From contig CACYJV010000022.1 in assembly GCA_902774815.1 (NCBI GenBank), positions 1 to 55,157 on the forward strand: a stretch of DNA of 55,157 nt, in the 5' to 3' direction. The translations under genes were made by a program, and so were the position numbers. Position 1 is the first letter of the stretch; each line of letters begins with the position of its first letter. This stretch comes from an uncultured Prevotellaceae bacterium. GTDB taxonomy: Bacteria; Bacteroidota; Bacteroidia; Bacteroidales; Bacteroidaceae. Under the pieces are notes generated by a model that saw nothing but the letters and a program-made list of their open reading frames with translations, had not been told where the DNA came from and did no database searches. Shown here piece after piece: positions 33,953 through 43,400 of this stretch.

Positions 33953-34246
33953 ATGGAAAAGAACATGATTTTGGAGGCTAACATGGCCCATTACAATCTC
34001 GGTAAGGAGACTGTGAAAACAATCAGTAAGAAAGTTGAACTGATGAAGAAGCCCATGAAGATGTTGCAAGGCTACTACTCCATGGTTTTGGAACGTGAAG
34101 TATCTATGCGGCAAACTCTCTTGTTGGTGAATGCGCAAGCCGCATTTGCCTGCACCGTCCTGCCGTTCGAATGTCCCATGCTGCTACGCGCAGCATGCTG
34201 TGGCTGGTTTCTTCACGCTGTCTTGAAGTGTCGCGACAACTTTTAA
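33953..34246 (+). CDS. Small 97-residue protein with Cys-rich hydrophobic C-terminus
   Basis: ATG 33953 to TAA 34246. The N-terminal half is basic and helical (LEANMAHYNLGKETVKTISK, then KKVELMKKPMKMLQGYY). The C-terminal half is hydrophobic with four cysteines (AFACTVLPFECPMLLRAACC), which would suit one membrane segment or a hairpin; it ends HAVLKCRDNF. A -7-like TAATTTTG at 33895-33902 precedes it. It stands alone on the plus strand between rnhB and sufS and is followed by a hairpin. I believe similar small proteins occur in Prevotella but know no function. The amphipathic start and clean hydrophobic block argue that it is a real gene rather than chance. Confidence 0.58.
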   Translation: MEKNMILEANMAHYNLGKETVKTISKKVELMKKPMKMLQGYYSMVLEREVSMRQTLLLVNAQAAFACTVLPFECPMLLRAACCGWFLHAVLKCRDNF

Positions 34247-34265
34247 GGATGACTGCGTATAGCTT

Positions 34266-34292
34266 GTAGGGACACGTACGCCGCGTCCCTAC
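34266..34292 (+). terminator. Hairpin after the 97-residue gene
   Basis: GTAGGGACACG (34266-34276) and CGCGTCCCTAC (34282-34292) form an 11-bp stem with one mismatch and a 5-base loop, 20 bases after the stop. Only TCTTCT follows, so termination may be weak. Confidence 0.5.
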
Positions 34293-34324
34293 TCTTCTAA
34301 CCATCGCAGTCAGACACACAAAAA

Positions 34325-34385
34325 ACGACTTCGAAGATGTCGCACCTATCTATAAATTCATTTCGTGCGATAACTTCGAAGTCGT
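34325..34385. repeat. 21-bp inverted repeat containing GACTTCGAAG
   Basis: Arms 34325-34345 and 34365-34385 match at 19 of 21 positions across a 19-base loop. Both arms contain GACTTCGAAG, itself nearly palindromic (CTTCGAAG), and GGCAG-like sequence lies outside the right arm. A related copy of one arm is in the element at 18520-18599. It lies 53 bases beyond the sufS stop and may serve as its 3' end. Confidence 0.62.
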
Positions 34386-34437
34386 CCTGCCACGAGGGCC
34401 AATAGTTATAATCCCTATTGCCTTAAGGGAACAAATG

Positions 34438-35688
34438 CTAACCCAGCATACGGACAACGCGCTGCAGGCCTGCCACGAGGGCATCGACTTCAGCCCTCGT
34501 ATTGTAGAGAGCAAACGAAGCGCGGACGGTGCCTAGCACACCAAGCCGGTCCATCAACGGTTGGGCACAATGGTGACCTGTGCGGACGGCAATGCCCAAT
34601 CTATCGAGCAATGTGCCGATGTCGAGGTGATGATGATTACCGACATTGAACGACAATGCCCCCCCCCAGTCCATCGGTGCACCAGTCTCTTCTTGGTCAG
34701 GAAGGCAGGTGGGTGCATAAATATGGATGCCGTCAATCTGTTGCAATTGCTCTCGGGCATAAGTGCCAAGGTCTTTTTCATGAGCTTCGATAGCATCGAG
34801 GCCAATAGAGCACAGGTAGTCAATAGCTGTGGCAAGTCCATGCGTGGCCACATAGTCGGGGGTACCAGCCTCAAACTTAAACGGCAGGCGCTCGAAGGTG
34901 GTACGTTCCCAAGTCACTTTGTCAATCATCTCTCCCCCACCCTGATACGGAGGCAGCTTCTCCAGCCACGATTCCTTTCCATAAAGCACGCCAATACCAG
35001 TAGGACCATACATCTTGTGACCGCTCAGGGCCAGGAAGTCGCAGTCCATTTGCTGAACGTCCAACTTCTTGTGTGGAGCGCTCTGTGCAGCATCCACCAG
35101 CACAGGCACGCCATGTTCATGGGCGATGCGAATCAATTCTTCGACAGGGTTCACCGTCCCCAGCACATTGCTCACGTGCGTAATGCTCACCAACCGCGTA
35201 TGCTCGTTGAACAACTGCTCATAAGCCTGCAGGTCGAGCCGGAAGTCGTCGCACATAGGGATGACGCGCAGCCGAATTCCGAGTTTCGTGGCTTGCAACT
35301 GCCAAGGAACGATATTCGAATGGTGCTCCATTTCCGATACGATGACCTCATCGCCAGCCTGCATCTGACTACCACAGAAGCTCGATGCCACAAGGTTGAT
35401 GGCCTCGGTGGTGCCACGGGTGAAGACAATCTCCTCCGTCTTCCCGGCATTGATGAACTGGCGAACCCGCTCGCGAGCTGCCTCATGCAGGTCAGTGGCC
35501 TGCTGCGACAGATAGTGAACGCCACGGTGCACGTTGGCATTCACGTTCAGATACTCGTCACGCATGGCATCGAGCACGCAAAGTGGTTTTTGCGTCGTAG
35601 CGGCATTGTCGAGGTACACCAAAGGTCGGCCGTACACCTCGCGCGCCAGTATTGGGAAGTCTTTTCTTATTATGTCTACGTCGTACAT
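34438..35688 (-). CDS. sufS: Cysteine desulfurase SufS
   Basis: A 416-residue PLP enzyme that takes sulfur from L-cysteine for Fe-S cluster assembly. The PLP lysine is Lys225 in ALSGHKMYGPTG and the persulfide-forming cysteine is Cys374 in RTGHHCAQP, in the group II (SufS) setting. The start at 35688 (MYDVDIIRKDFPILAREVYG) is the standard SufS start; the frame is open 59 codons further upstream but through the gap and into GH27 sequence. The loop between the lysine and cysteine regions, and RPLVYLDNAATTQKP, are family signatures. It is normally next to sufD; here a GH27 gene on the other strand separates them. A TAATTTTG box on the minus strand (35701-35694) sits almost at the ATG, which would give a near-leaderless message if used. 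Confidence 0.95.
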   Translation of the reverse strand: MYDVDIIRKDFPILAREVYGRPLVYLDNAATTQKPLCVLDAMRDEYLNVNANVHRGVHYLSQQATDLHEAARERVRQFINAGKTEEIVFTRGTTEAINLVASSFCGSQMQAGDEVIVSEMEHHSNIVPWQLQATKLGIRLRVIPMCDDFRLDLQAYEQLFNEHTRLVSITHVSNVLGTVNPVEELIRIAHEHGVPVLVDAAQSAPHKKLDVQQMDCDFLALSGHKMYGPTGIGVLYGKESWLEKLPPYQGGGEMIDKVTWERTTFERLPFKFEAGTPDYVATHGLATAIDYLCSIGLDAIEAHEKDLGTYAREQLQQIDGIHIYAPTCLPDQEETGAPMDWGGALSFNVGNHHHLDIGTLLDRLGIAVRTGHHCAQPLMDRLGVLGTVRASFALYNTRAEVDALVAGLQRVVRMLG

Positions 35689-35744
35689 GATTGCAAAATT
35701 ACAATATTTTTCCCACAAAAGATTCCTTTTTCGGAGATTTTTTA

Positions 35745-35752
35745 TATTTTTG
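35745..35752 (+). promoter_or_regulatory. Likely -7 element of the GH27 gene
   Basis: TATTTTTG matches TAnnTTTG, 24 bases before the ATG at 35777. A matching -33 TTG is not evident. Confidence 0.45.
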
Positions 35753-35776
35753 CAACACCTAATCAATCTCAACAAA

Positions 35777-38269
35777 ATGAAAAGAATTCTTGTTTTATGT
35801 CTGTTTGCGCTCAGTCTCTCATCGACATGGGCACAAAGCGATGCCGATATGGCAACCTTCCGCACTTGGGCTCCGACACCGCCTATGGGTTGGAACTCTT
35901 GGGATTGTTACTATTCGTCAGTAACCGAGAAGGAAGTGCTGCAGAATGCACAATATCTGGTTGACCACGACCTTGTGAAGTATGGCTGGGAATATGTAGT
36001 AGTGGACATCCGTTGGTATTGCAACCACCCATCGTTGGGTGGCGGCAACTACAATCAGCGAGGCACACAAGACTACGTGCTCGATGAATACGGCCGTTAT
36101 TTGCCGTCACCAACGCGTTTTCCGTCGTGTATGGAGGACGGTGTGAATGTCGGATTCCGCCCATTGGCCGAGAAACTGCATCAAATGGGGCTGAAGCTGG
36201 GCATTCACATCATGCGCGGCGTACCTAAGGCTGTCGTAAACTCGACATATAAGCTGCTGGGCAACGAGGGTACACCATGGACACAAGTCTACAACGGCAC
36301 CACATCGCCATGTACGTGGCTGAAGGACAATCTGCTGGTGCGCAACAACGAGGCCGGACAACTGTACTACAATTCTATCATGAACCTCTATGCCCAATGG
36401 GGCGTTGACTTTCTGAAAATCGACGACCTCTCGCGACCTTTCTATAGCGACGAACTGAAGATGATTCGCAAGGCCATTGACCAAACGGGCCGTCCGATAG
36501 TATTGTCGCTTTCACCCGGAAAAACGCAGCTGACCTATGCCGACGACTGTCTACAAAATGCCAATATGTGGCGTATGATGGACGACCTCTGGGATACGTG
36601 GAGCCAAGTTGATGCCGTATTTGCCGAGGCCGATGCCTGGAGCCGCTACACCCAGTCTGGAAACTATGCCGATTGTGATATGTTGCCGCTTGGTCAGATT
36701 GCCATGACCGTTGCCGACCCAGGCTACACTGCTGCCGACCCAGGTCGTTGGACCCGTCTTACCGAGAATGAACAACTTACCATGATGACCTTATGGGGAA
36801 TCTGCCACTCACCTCTTTTCTTCGGTGGTGAGATGACGAAAAACGACGCGTTTACCCTATCGCTGCTGACGAACGAGGAATACCACCAAATGCATAAATA
36901 CGGCCAAGATGCCCACCAAGTGTTGAACGACGAAGATTTGGGACACATCGTCTGGACCTCTCAAGATCCACAAACAGGCAATCGCTACCTGGCATTGTTC
37001 CAGCGCGATAACAATCGTTGGGTGGTAGGACCAAAAGCCCTTTATCGATCAGAAACCATCGCTTATACTACCGATGGACACGCCGTCGATGTCGATATCG
37101 AATGGCCCGAAGGCGAGAAGACACTCGTTCTGGTTGTCGACGACGGTGGCGATAACTTCAATTATGACCATGGCGATTGGATCAATCCAACCCTTATCCT
37201 ACGCGATGGTACAGAAGTTCCTCTGACGGGTGATTATTTGACACGCAAGTACACAAACAGCTATTTCAATCGCGTCTACGAGAACAGAAATGTCGATAAT
37301 GGCGGCAAGATGAAGGTCATGGGCGTGAGCTACGACCGAGGCTTCTCTACCGATGCCAATGCAGCCATTTTCTTCCAAATTCCCGACGACATGGATGTGG
37401 CAAGGTTCCGTGCCATGGCCGCTGCCGACGACTCGGGCATAGGACAGGCTGGTGCCACGACGAGCATCCGTTTCATGGTGTTCGCACAAAATCCGCTCAC
37501 CGACGAGCAAGACGATGCGTCAGCGCGCTCAGGACTCATCTCGCGCACTGGCACGAAATCGAAGATGCTCGAGGCCGACATAGAGGGAGCCGAACAACTG
37601 AAGATTGTGGTGAGCAACTGGGGCGACGGTTTTGCTTACGACCGTGCCAACCTGGTGAACCCTGTACTCGTTGATGCTGAAGGTAACGAGACCTCTTTGA
37701 CTACGCTTACCGCAACCTCATACACCTCCGAATGGGGTTCTTTGCACATCAACAAGAACGTGGAGGGCGGTACTTTGCAAGTCGAAGGACAGGCATACAC
37801 GACAGGACTAGGCATGAATGCACAATGCACACTTCTTTACAACCTGCCTGCTGGTCACACGTGGAAGACGTTCCGAACATTGTGCGGCTACGACTCGTCG
37901 TGCGACCGCGACAACACCTCGTCGGCAGGTACAACCATGGAGTTCATCGTTTATACTACGCGCCAGGAACCCTATACGTTCGACCTGACGCAACTGGGCT
38001 ATGGAGCCAGCGAAGATGTGCCTCTTTACGACATCTGGAAAGGCGAGGACCTTGGCACTGCAACAGGAATCCTCACCACCACCGTTCCCAGCCATGGTGT
38101 GCGCCTATTGCTTCTTGGCAATAAGGTATCAGGAATAGAGCCTGTCCCCTACTCCTCACAGGAAAGAGGAGTGAAAGGAACAGGCTCCTATAACTTGTCC
38201 GGGCAGCGCGTCAGCGACAGCTACCACGGAATTGTTATCAAGAATGGGAAAAAACAGTTGAATCCTTGA
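35777..38269 (+). CDS. GH27 alpha-galactosidase with C-terminal NPCBM-like modules
   Basis: An 830-residue exported enzyme. The start is ATG 35777 (MKRILVLCLFALSLSSTWAQ), which gives a clean signal peptide; the open frame upstream runs through the sufS 5' region. The barrel opens TPPMGWNSWDCYYSSVTEKE, typical of GH27; the nucleophile is Asp216 in DFLKIDDLS, and MTLWGICHSPLFFGGEM marks the later part of the domain. A beta-sandwich follows. Then come two similar modules, around GDWINPTLILRDG...GVSYDRGF and NLVNPVLVDAEG...GQAYTTGL, which look like NPCBM carbohydrate-binding domains. The end YNLSGQRVSDSYHGIVIKNG with KKQLNP is a type IX-like tail. It removes terminal alpha-galactose. It lies convergent with sufD (12-base gap) and divergent from sufS. 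A palindromic repeat (38138-38187) is translated just before the tail. Confidence 0.92.
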   Translation: MKRILVLCLFALSLSSTWAQSDADMATFRTWAPTPPMGWNSWDCYYSSVTEKEVLQNAQYLVDHDLVKYGWEYVVVDIRWYCNHPSLGGGNYNQRGTQDYVLDEYGRYLPSPTRFPSCMEDGVNVGFRPLAEKLHQMGLKLGIHIMRGVPKAVVNSTYKLLGNEGTPWTQVYNGTTSPCTWLKDNLLVRNNEAGQLYYNSIMNLYAQWGVDFLKIDDLSRPFYSDELKMIRKAIDQTGRPIVLSLSPGKTQLTYADDCLQNANMWRMMDDLWDTWSQVDAVFAEADAWSRYTQSGNYADCDMLPLGQIAMTVADPGYTAADPGRWTRLTENEQLTMMTLWGICHSPLFFGGEMTKNDAFTLSLLTNEEYHQMHKYGQDAHQVLNDEDLGHIVWTSQDPQTGNRYLALFQRDNNRWVVGPKALYRSETIAYTTDGHAVDVDIEWPEGEKTLVLVVDDGGDNFNYDHGDWINPTLILRDGTEVPLTGDYLTRKYTNSYFNRVYENRNVDNGGKMKVMGVSYDRGFSTDANAAIFFQIPDDMDVARFRAMAAADDSGIGQAGATTSIRFMVFAQNPLTDEQDDASARSGLISRTGTKSKMLEADIEGAEQLKIVVSNWGDGFAYDRANLVNPVLVDAEGNETSLTTLTATSYTSEWGSLHINKNVEGGTLQVEGQAYTTGLGMNAQCTLLYNLPAGHTWKTFRTLCGYDSSCDRDNTSSAGTTMEFIVYTTRQEPYTFDLTQLGYGASEDVPLYDIWKGEDLGTATGILTTTVPSHGVRLLLLGNKVSGIEPVPYSSQERGVKGTGSYNLSGQRVSDSYHGIVIKNGKKQLNP
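38138..38187. repeat. Nested palindrome inside the GH27 coding sequence
   Basis: GAGCCTGT (38138-38145) pairs with ACAGGCTC (38180-38187), and inside it ACTCCTC (38151-38157) pairs with GAGGAGT (38166-38172). It is read in frame as EPVPYSSQERGVKGTG, a linker directly before the C-terminal tail. It could also serve as the transcript end for GH27. Confidence 0.55.
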
Positions 38270-38281
38270 CAGCCACCGCCA

Positions 38282-39637
38282 TCAGCGGCACAACTTGCAG
38301 CCTTCACACTTCGATAGTTCACCGCGGAAACGCTTGTCGACAAGATATCGCAGACGGTCGCGAAGGGGTTCAAGGGCAATGGCATCGATGACTTCAGTAA
38401 CGAAGGCCTGCTGCAACAACAGATGCGCTTCACGTTCGGAGATACCCCGCTGCCGCATATAGAACAATGCAGCATCGTTGAGTTGGCCAACCGTTGAACC
38501 GTGCGAGCACTTCACGTCGTCGGCATAGATTTCGAGCATCGGCTGCGTATACATACGGGCTTCACGGCTGGCGCAAAGGTTCTGGTTACGCATCTCCGAA
38601 GAGGTCTTCTGCGCACCATGTTCCACCAACACACGTCCGGCAAAGGCACCTGTTGCATCATTATCGAGCACATATTTATAGAGCTCATGACTATCGCAAT
38701 GCGGAACGTGATGAGTGATCAGCGTATTGTTATCGACATGCTGCGACTTGTCGGCAATGACGCACCCATTACACCAACACTCGGCACCCTCGCCACGGAA
38801 ATGCAGATCGAGCTTGTTACGCGTGGTTCCGTTATGTAGCGTGATTACGTTGTGGTGCAGGCGACTGTTGGCCTGTTGTTCAACGTATAGGTTGCTCACG
38901 CGGGTGTTCTTGGCATGCGTTTCCTCCAGACAGTAAAGGTCAAGGCTGGCACCCAGACCCACATAGGCCTCGATGACCTGCGTTGTCAGGAATGCCTTAT
39001 CGTCGGCAGCGTGATCACAGAAGAGTAGTTTAGCCTCACTACCTTCCTCTGCCACGATAAGCACACGGCGATTGACCATGAAATCGACATCGCTGCGCAG
39101 TATATTGATCACCTGAATAGTTTTCTCTACCTTCACGCCTTTTGGCACATAGACCAGCAGGCCATCCTGGGCAAACATCGTGTTCAGAGCCGTGACGGCA
39201 TCGTCGTCAGTGCTGGCCAACTGGCCATAGAATCCCTTTACCATCGCTGCATGTTCGCGCAGTGAACCGACGACCACTCCTTCAGGCAGTGCCTTCAGCT
39301 TCAAATTATGAGCGTCAAGATTCGAGTGATAGAACTGATCGTTGACAATGAAAAAAAGAAGCGTGGAGAGGTTAGGCACATCGCACTTGAAGGCATCGTA
39401 TGGGTTGACGGGAATATTCAGCCGCCTGAGGTTCAATCCATAGTCGGGCTCAAACAGTTTCGCAAAGTCGGTGTACTTATATCGCTCCTGCTTGCGAGTA
39501 GGAAATCCCATTCGCCGAAAATCCTCAAAAGCACGGTCACGCACGGCGTTCATCACGTCGCACGAATGCTCGCAAATCATCTGGCGAGCCTGCTCGTAAA
39601 GGTCGATGTACTGTTTATCAGGAGTTGGAGTAATCAT
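38282..39637 (-). CDS. sufD: Fe-S assembly scaffold protein SufD
   Basis: A 451-residue member of the SufBD complex, which with SufC builds Fe-S clusters in the cytoplasm. The start is ATG 39637 (MITPTPDKQYIDLYEQARQ); a reading from TTG at 39646 would begin inside the heptamer repeat. Family features are the C-terminal parallel beta-helix and the stretch CSHGSTVGQLNDAALFYMRQ followed by RGISEREAHLLLQQAFV, with the conserved histidine of SufD in KCSHGSTVG. The protein ends CEGCKLCR. It is 33 bases downstream of sufC, and that gap is filled with 7-bp repeats. Confidence 0.95.
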   Translation of the reverse strand: MITPTPDKQYIDLYEQARQMICEHSCDVMNAVRDRAFEDFRRMGFPTRKQERYKYTDFAKLFEPDYGLNLRRLNIPVNPYDAFKCDVPNLSTLLFFIVNDQFYHSNLDAHNLKLKALPEGVVVGSLREHAAMVKGFYGQLASTDDDAVTALNTMFAQDGLLVYVPKGVKVEKTIQVINILRSDVDFMVNRRVLIVAEEGSEAKLLFCDHAADDKAFLTTQVIEAYVGLGASLDLYCLEETHAKNTRVSNLYVEQQANSRLHHNVITLHNGTTRNKLDLHFRGEGAECWCNGCVIADKSQHVDNNTLITHHVPHCDSHELYKYVLDNDATGAFAGRVLVEHGAQKTSSEMRNQNLCASREARMYTQPMLEIYADDVKCSHGSTVGQLNDAALFYMRQRGISEREAHLLLQQAFVTEVIDAIALEPLRDRLRYLVDKRFRGELSKCEGCKLCR

Positions 39638-39640
39638 AAC

Positions 39641-39682
39641 TATCAACTATCAATTATCAACTATCAATTGTCAACTATCAAT
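39641..39682. repeat. 7-bp tandem repeat at the sufC/sufD junction
   Basis: Six heptamers run TATCAAC, TATCAAT, TATCAAC, TATCAAT, TGTCAAC, TATCAAT. They contain the last four codons of sufC, including its stop, and fill the gap to the sufD start at 39637. Confidence 0.8.
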
Positions 39683-40423
39683 TGAATCTTTTATCCAGTC
39701 ATACCCTCGCTCCTGGATTTCCTTGGCCAACTCCGGGCCAGCGGTTTTCACGATGCGACCTTGGTAGAGCACGTGCACCACGTCGGGGCGAATCATCTCC
39801 AGGAGGCGGTCGTAGTGGGTGATGACGATGCACGACGACTCGGGCGTGCGCAGCTTGTTCACGCCCTCGGCAACGATGCGCATGGCATCGACGTCGAGGC
39901 CGGAGTCGGTCTCGTCGAGGATCGACAACGTGGGCTCGAGCATCGCCATCTGGAAAATCTCGTTGCGCTTCTTTTCGCCACCGCTGAAGCCTTCGTTCAC
40001 CGAACGGCGCGTGAACTTCGCGTCGAGATCTACAATCTTGCGCTTCTCGTTCATGAGCTTGATGAACTCGGCGGCCTTCAGCTCGGGCAGTCCCTTTGCC
40101 TTGCGCTTCTCGTTGACGGCAGCCTTCAGGAAGTTCGTCATCGACACACCGGGTATCTCCACCGGATACTGGAACGACAGGAACAGTCCCTCGTGGGCGC
40201 GCTCCTCGGGTTTCATCTCCAGGAGGTTCTTGCCGTTGTACCACGCTTCGCCCTCGGTGACCTCGTAGAGCGGATTGCCCACGAGCACCGCCGAGAGCGT
40301 CGACTTACCAGAGCCGTTCGGGCCCATGATGGCATGCGTCTCGCCATCTCGGATGACGAGGTCGATGCCCTTCAGTATTTCTTTGCCAGCAATCGTGGCG
40401 TGCAGGTTCTTTACTTCTAACAT
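39671..40423 (-). CDS. sufC: Fe-S assembly ATPase SufC
   Basis: A 250-residue ABC-type ATPase that powers the SufBCD scaffold; it is cytoplasmic, not a transporter. Walker A is GPNGSGKST at residues 34-42, the signature is FSGGEKKRNEI, and Walker B LSILDETDSGLD contains the SufC-specific SGLDVDA. The C-terminal end DWIKDSIDS* is encoded by the 7-bp repeat shared with the sufC/sufD junction. It lies 53 bases downstream of a C10 protease gene that separates it from sufB. Confidence 0.97.
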   Translation of the reverse strand: MLEVKNLHATIAGKEILKGIDLVIRDGETHAIMGPNGSGKSTLSAVLVGNPLYEVTEGEAWYNGKNLLEMKPEERAHEGLFLSFQYPVEIPGVSMTNFLKAAVNEKRKAKGLPELKAAEFIKLMNEKRKIVDLDAKFTRRSVNEGFSGGEKKRNEIFQMAMLEPTLSILDETDSGLDVDAMRIVAEGVNKLRTPESSCIVITHYDRLLEMIRPDVVHVLYQGRIVKTAGPELAKEIQERGYDWIKDSIDS

Positions 40424-40476
40424 TATTTTTTTGTTTGCGGTTCGCTTTATTTGAGTTTACTGTTTACAGATGATTA

Positions 40477-43400
40477 CTATTTGCGGTTGAATTTAATATT
40501 ATACTTTTCGCTTTTCGTTTTCTCCCCGAAGGAGAGGGCTTTCCTAACCGTGCCGTCGGAACGTCTCACGATGACTGGGCCACGATAGTTCCGGTCGACA
40601 CGCCGGCCGTCGAGGGCAAAGATGGCCTCAGGCTTTGGAACGCCAGTCGTGTGGACATCAGCAATGCCCGCGATGGTACGACCGCCAATAGTGATGGGCA
40701 ACTCCTCGTCCATGCGGTCGCCGAGGGGCCGGAAATAGGCTCGGAAGGGCTCTACGTCGTCGTCGCTGAACACGAAGGCACTGCCATCGCTCTTCACGGT
40801 GTAATGGCTGGCCGAGGCCATTGACCGGTCGATGTCGAGGTAGAGGACGTTGTCGAGCGTACCGCCAAAGGCGTAGTTCACGGCTGTCTCATAGCTTTCA
40901 GGGAACCGCAGGAACGCAACGTCGGTGGCCGTCAGTGCCAAGGTCTGGCCATTTGCCCACACCAGATAGGGCTGATAGGCCGCGATGGCGGGTGCATCAT
41001 CGAAATGCAGCATGCAGCCCACCTCCTCGGTCCATTGCTTCAGCAGCATCTCGTCGGCATTGGGTAGCTGGGCATCGAAGGGCACCGACAGCGTGGTCCA
41101 TGTCCGGTCGGGCAGCACCCGCGAGTAGGTAACCTTTGCAGCCTGAAAGTTGATGGGAGCGGTAAACGGATAGCCGTCAGTCAGGCTGATGAGCGCTGCC
41201 GTCGAGCCTCTCACCACATTCCTGTTGCCGATGCCCTCAGGCACCTCGGCATTGGCATCGAGCAGGTACAGGCAGTTGGGATTGTCGCTGGGTGTGACCT
41301 TCGACAGCCTTTTGCCGGCATATCGCATGTCGGCAGCCAAGGCATCAGCAGGCACCGTGATGGCGGTCGTATCGGTAGTGGCCGTGATCGAACCATCAGC
41401 ATGATAGAACAAAGCACCGCGCGCGAGTTCGTAACCGGCTGTCCGCACCTTAGTCTTCAGGTCGGTCTCTACCCATGCCTCGTACTTACAGCCCAGGCGG
41501 CTCTCCAGGTCATTCCGAAGCGTGAACTCCACGTTGACCGTTCGCGTCTCGCCAGGTTGCAGCCGGACGAACTTCGCTGCCGAGCCATAGTCGCCGCTTT
41601 CGCGACTGTTGGCACCTATATAGAACTCACGTTCGAAAGCCTTGTCCATGCGGTTGGTCACGACGGCTTGCAGCTTCAGTACTCCGCCAATGAGTTTGTC
41701 GCCATCGACGTTCAGCAACTGAATGTTCATCTCGAGCGTCTGCTCGGCCTTAGTCGGAATGACGGTGCCAATGGGCTGCATACCTTCTGCATCGAGGCAG
41801 ACCTTGTAGACGGTTCCCTCTTCAAGACGCCCGCCAAAATGCACTGGCACTCGCTGTCTTTCTCCGGCAGGAATGCAAAGATTCATTTCATACAAGGCAA
41901 CACCGTCACTATCCTCCTCGCACATCAGCCACAACGGACCGTTGTACGTGGGACCGTTGTTGGTCACGTCTATCATGTAGTCCCAGCCTGTCCAGGCACC
42001 ATTCGTCTCGATGCTGTTGACGTGCAGGTCTTCACCGGCCATATGGTTGTGCAGCCGCAGCGAGTCGCCAGCGATGTCGGCCATGATGAAGTGGTGGTCG
42101 CCGCCCAGGTCTCTTGTCCAGTGGTCGTCGTCAGCATTGCGACTCACAGGCCGCAATTCGTAGTGCCCTTCGCTGATGCCAGCACCAAAGTCGATGCCAT
42201 ACATCATACTGCTCCAGTCGCCGGGCTTCAGGCTGAATCCGTAGTTATATGTTCCCAGCACGCGCAGCAACTGTCCGTCGGCATAGAGGCCGATGGCACA
42301 CTGCGTGGCATGGTCGGTGGTATGGGCACTCATGCGTTCGTCGGCGATGAGGATTCCGCTGAAATCGTCGTCGGTCGCCGACCGATAGTACACTTGTTTG
42401 CCCTCTGCCGTCAGCGAGGATGCAATGATGCCTCCGCTTTCATCATCCATGCCATCCTTGTTGGGCTTTATGCCTATCACGGCATTGTGGTTGTAGCCAA
42501 AATTGTAAAAGAACATGGGCGACATCGATGATAACAGGAAATAACCATCGTAGAGGCCGTCCCACCCCCAGTTGAAATGGAAGTAGCCGTCGTGACTATA
42601 GCCATCGCAAACGAAAGCATGTCCTCCTTCCCAGGTGTCAGCACCTGCATAGAAAACCGGGCGACCCTGACTAAGTTCGTTGTAGATGAGGTCCTCCCAC
42701 TCCTTCTTCGAGTACTGAGCCTGCTGCACGAACCGCATGCCTGCATCGTAGTCGAAATAGGTTGCCAGCGCATAGGCAACGGCCTCGGCATAGGCGCCCG
42801 AGCCGTCCTTGCCGTAGTTCATCCTGACGGCCTGTCCGGCATAGCGCATCAGTGTTGCCACGGCATCGCCGCTCTGAGTGCTGTAGCTGCCAGCATAGCT
42901 GCCCAGCATGGAAGTCCAGTCGAAGACAACAGGCTCCAGTGGTGCACTGGCCATGTAGTACTTGGGGATGGCCGTGGTAGCCTGCTGCGGCCACTGGTGA
43001 TAGTACATGATCTGTGCCATGGCCGTTGCCACGCACCCCGAGGGGCATCCTTCCTTCGGCACCTTATTATTATAAGGAGCTTCCTGCCCCCAAGAGGTGG
43101 CTATCATGGGTTTGATAAGGCGGCGAACCTTTTCCGATTCTGTTGCTGTTTCGGCGATGAGCGTGGGCTGTCCGTGCTCGTTCAGCCACTTCAACTCCTT
43201 ATCATAGGTCAGCAGCCAACTGCGCATGTTCTGTGGCATGGTTGCATCAGCAGGAAGGGCACATTCCGAATAGCCCAACACGGCAGGCAGGCGGTCGTCG
43301 GCAGCAGCCACCACGAAACCCTCTCCACTGGTAAGGCCAAAGACATAGCAAGCCTCACTTTTTGCCAAATAGCAAAAGGGGGTAGATGATATTTTCATCA

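Noticed and set aside
35534-35776. An N-terminal extension of the GH27 protein
   Set aside because: The extension runs through the 5' end of sufS on the other strand and the promoter region, and a standard signal peptide begins at 35777.
34561-35964. A 467-codon plus-strand open frame opposite sufS
   Set aside because: It mirrors sufS and then runs into GH27 in another frame; the sufS reading has complete catalytic motifs.
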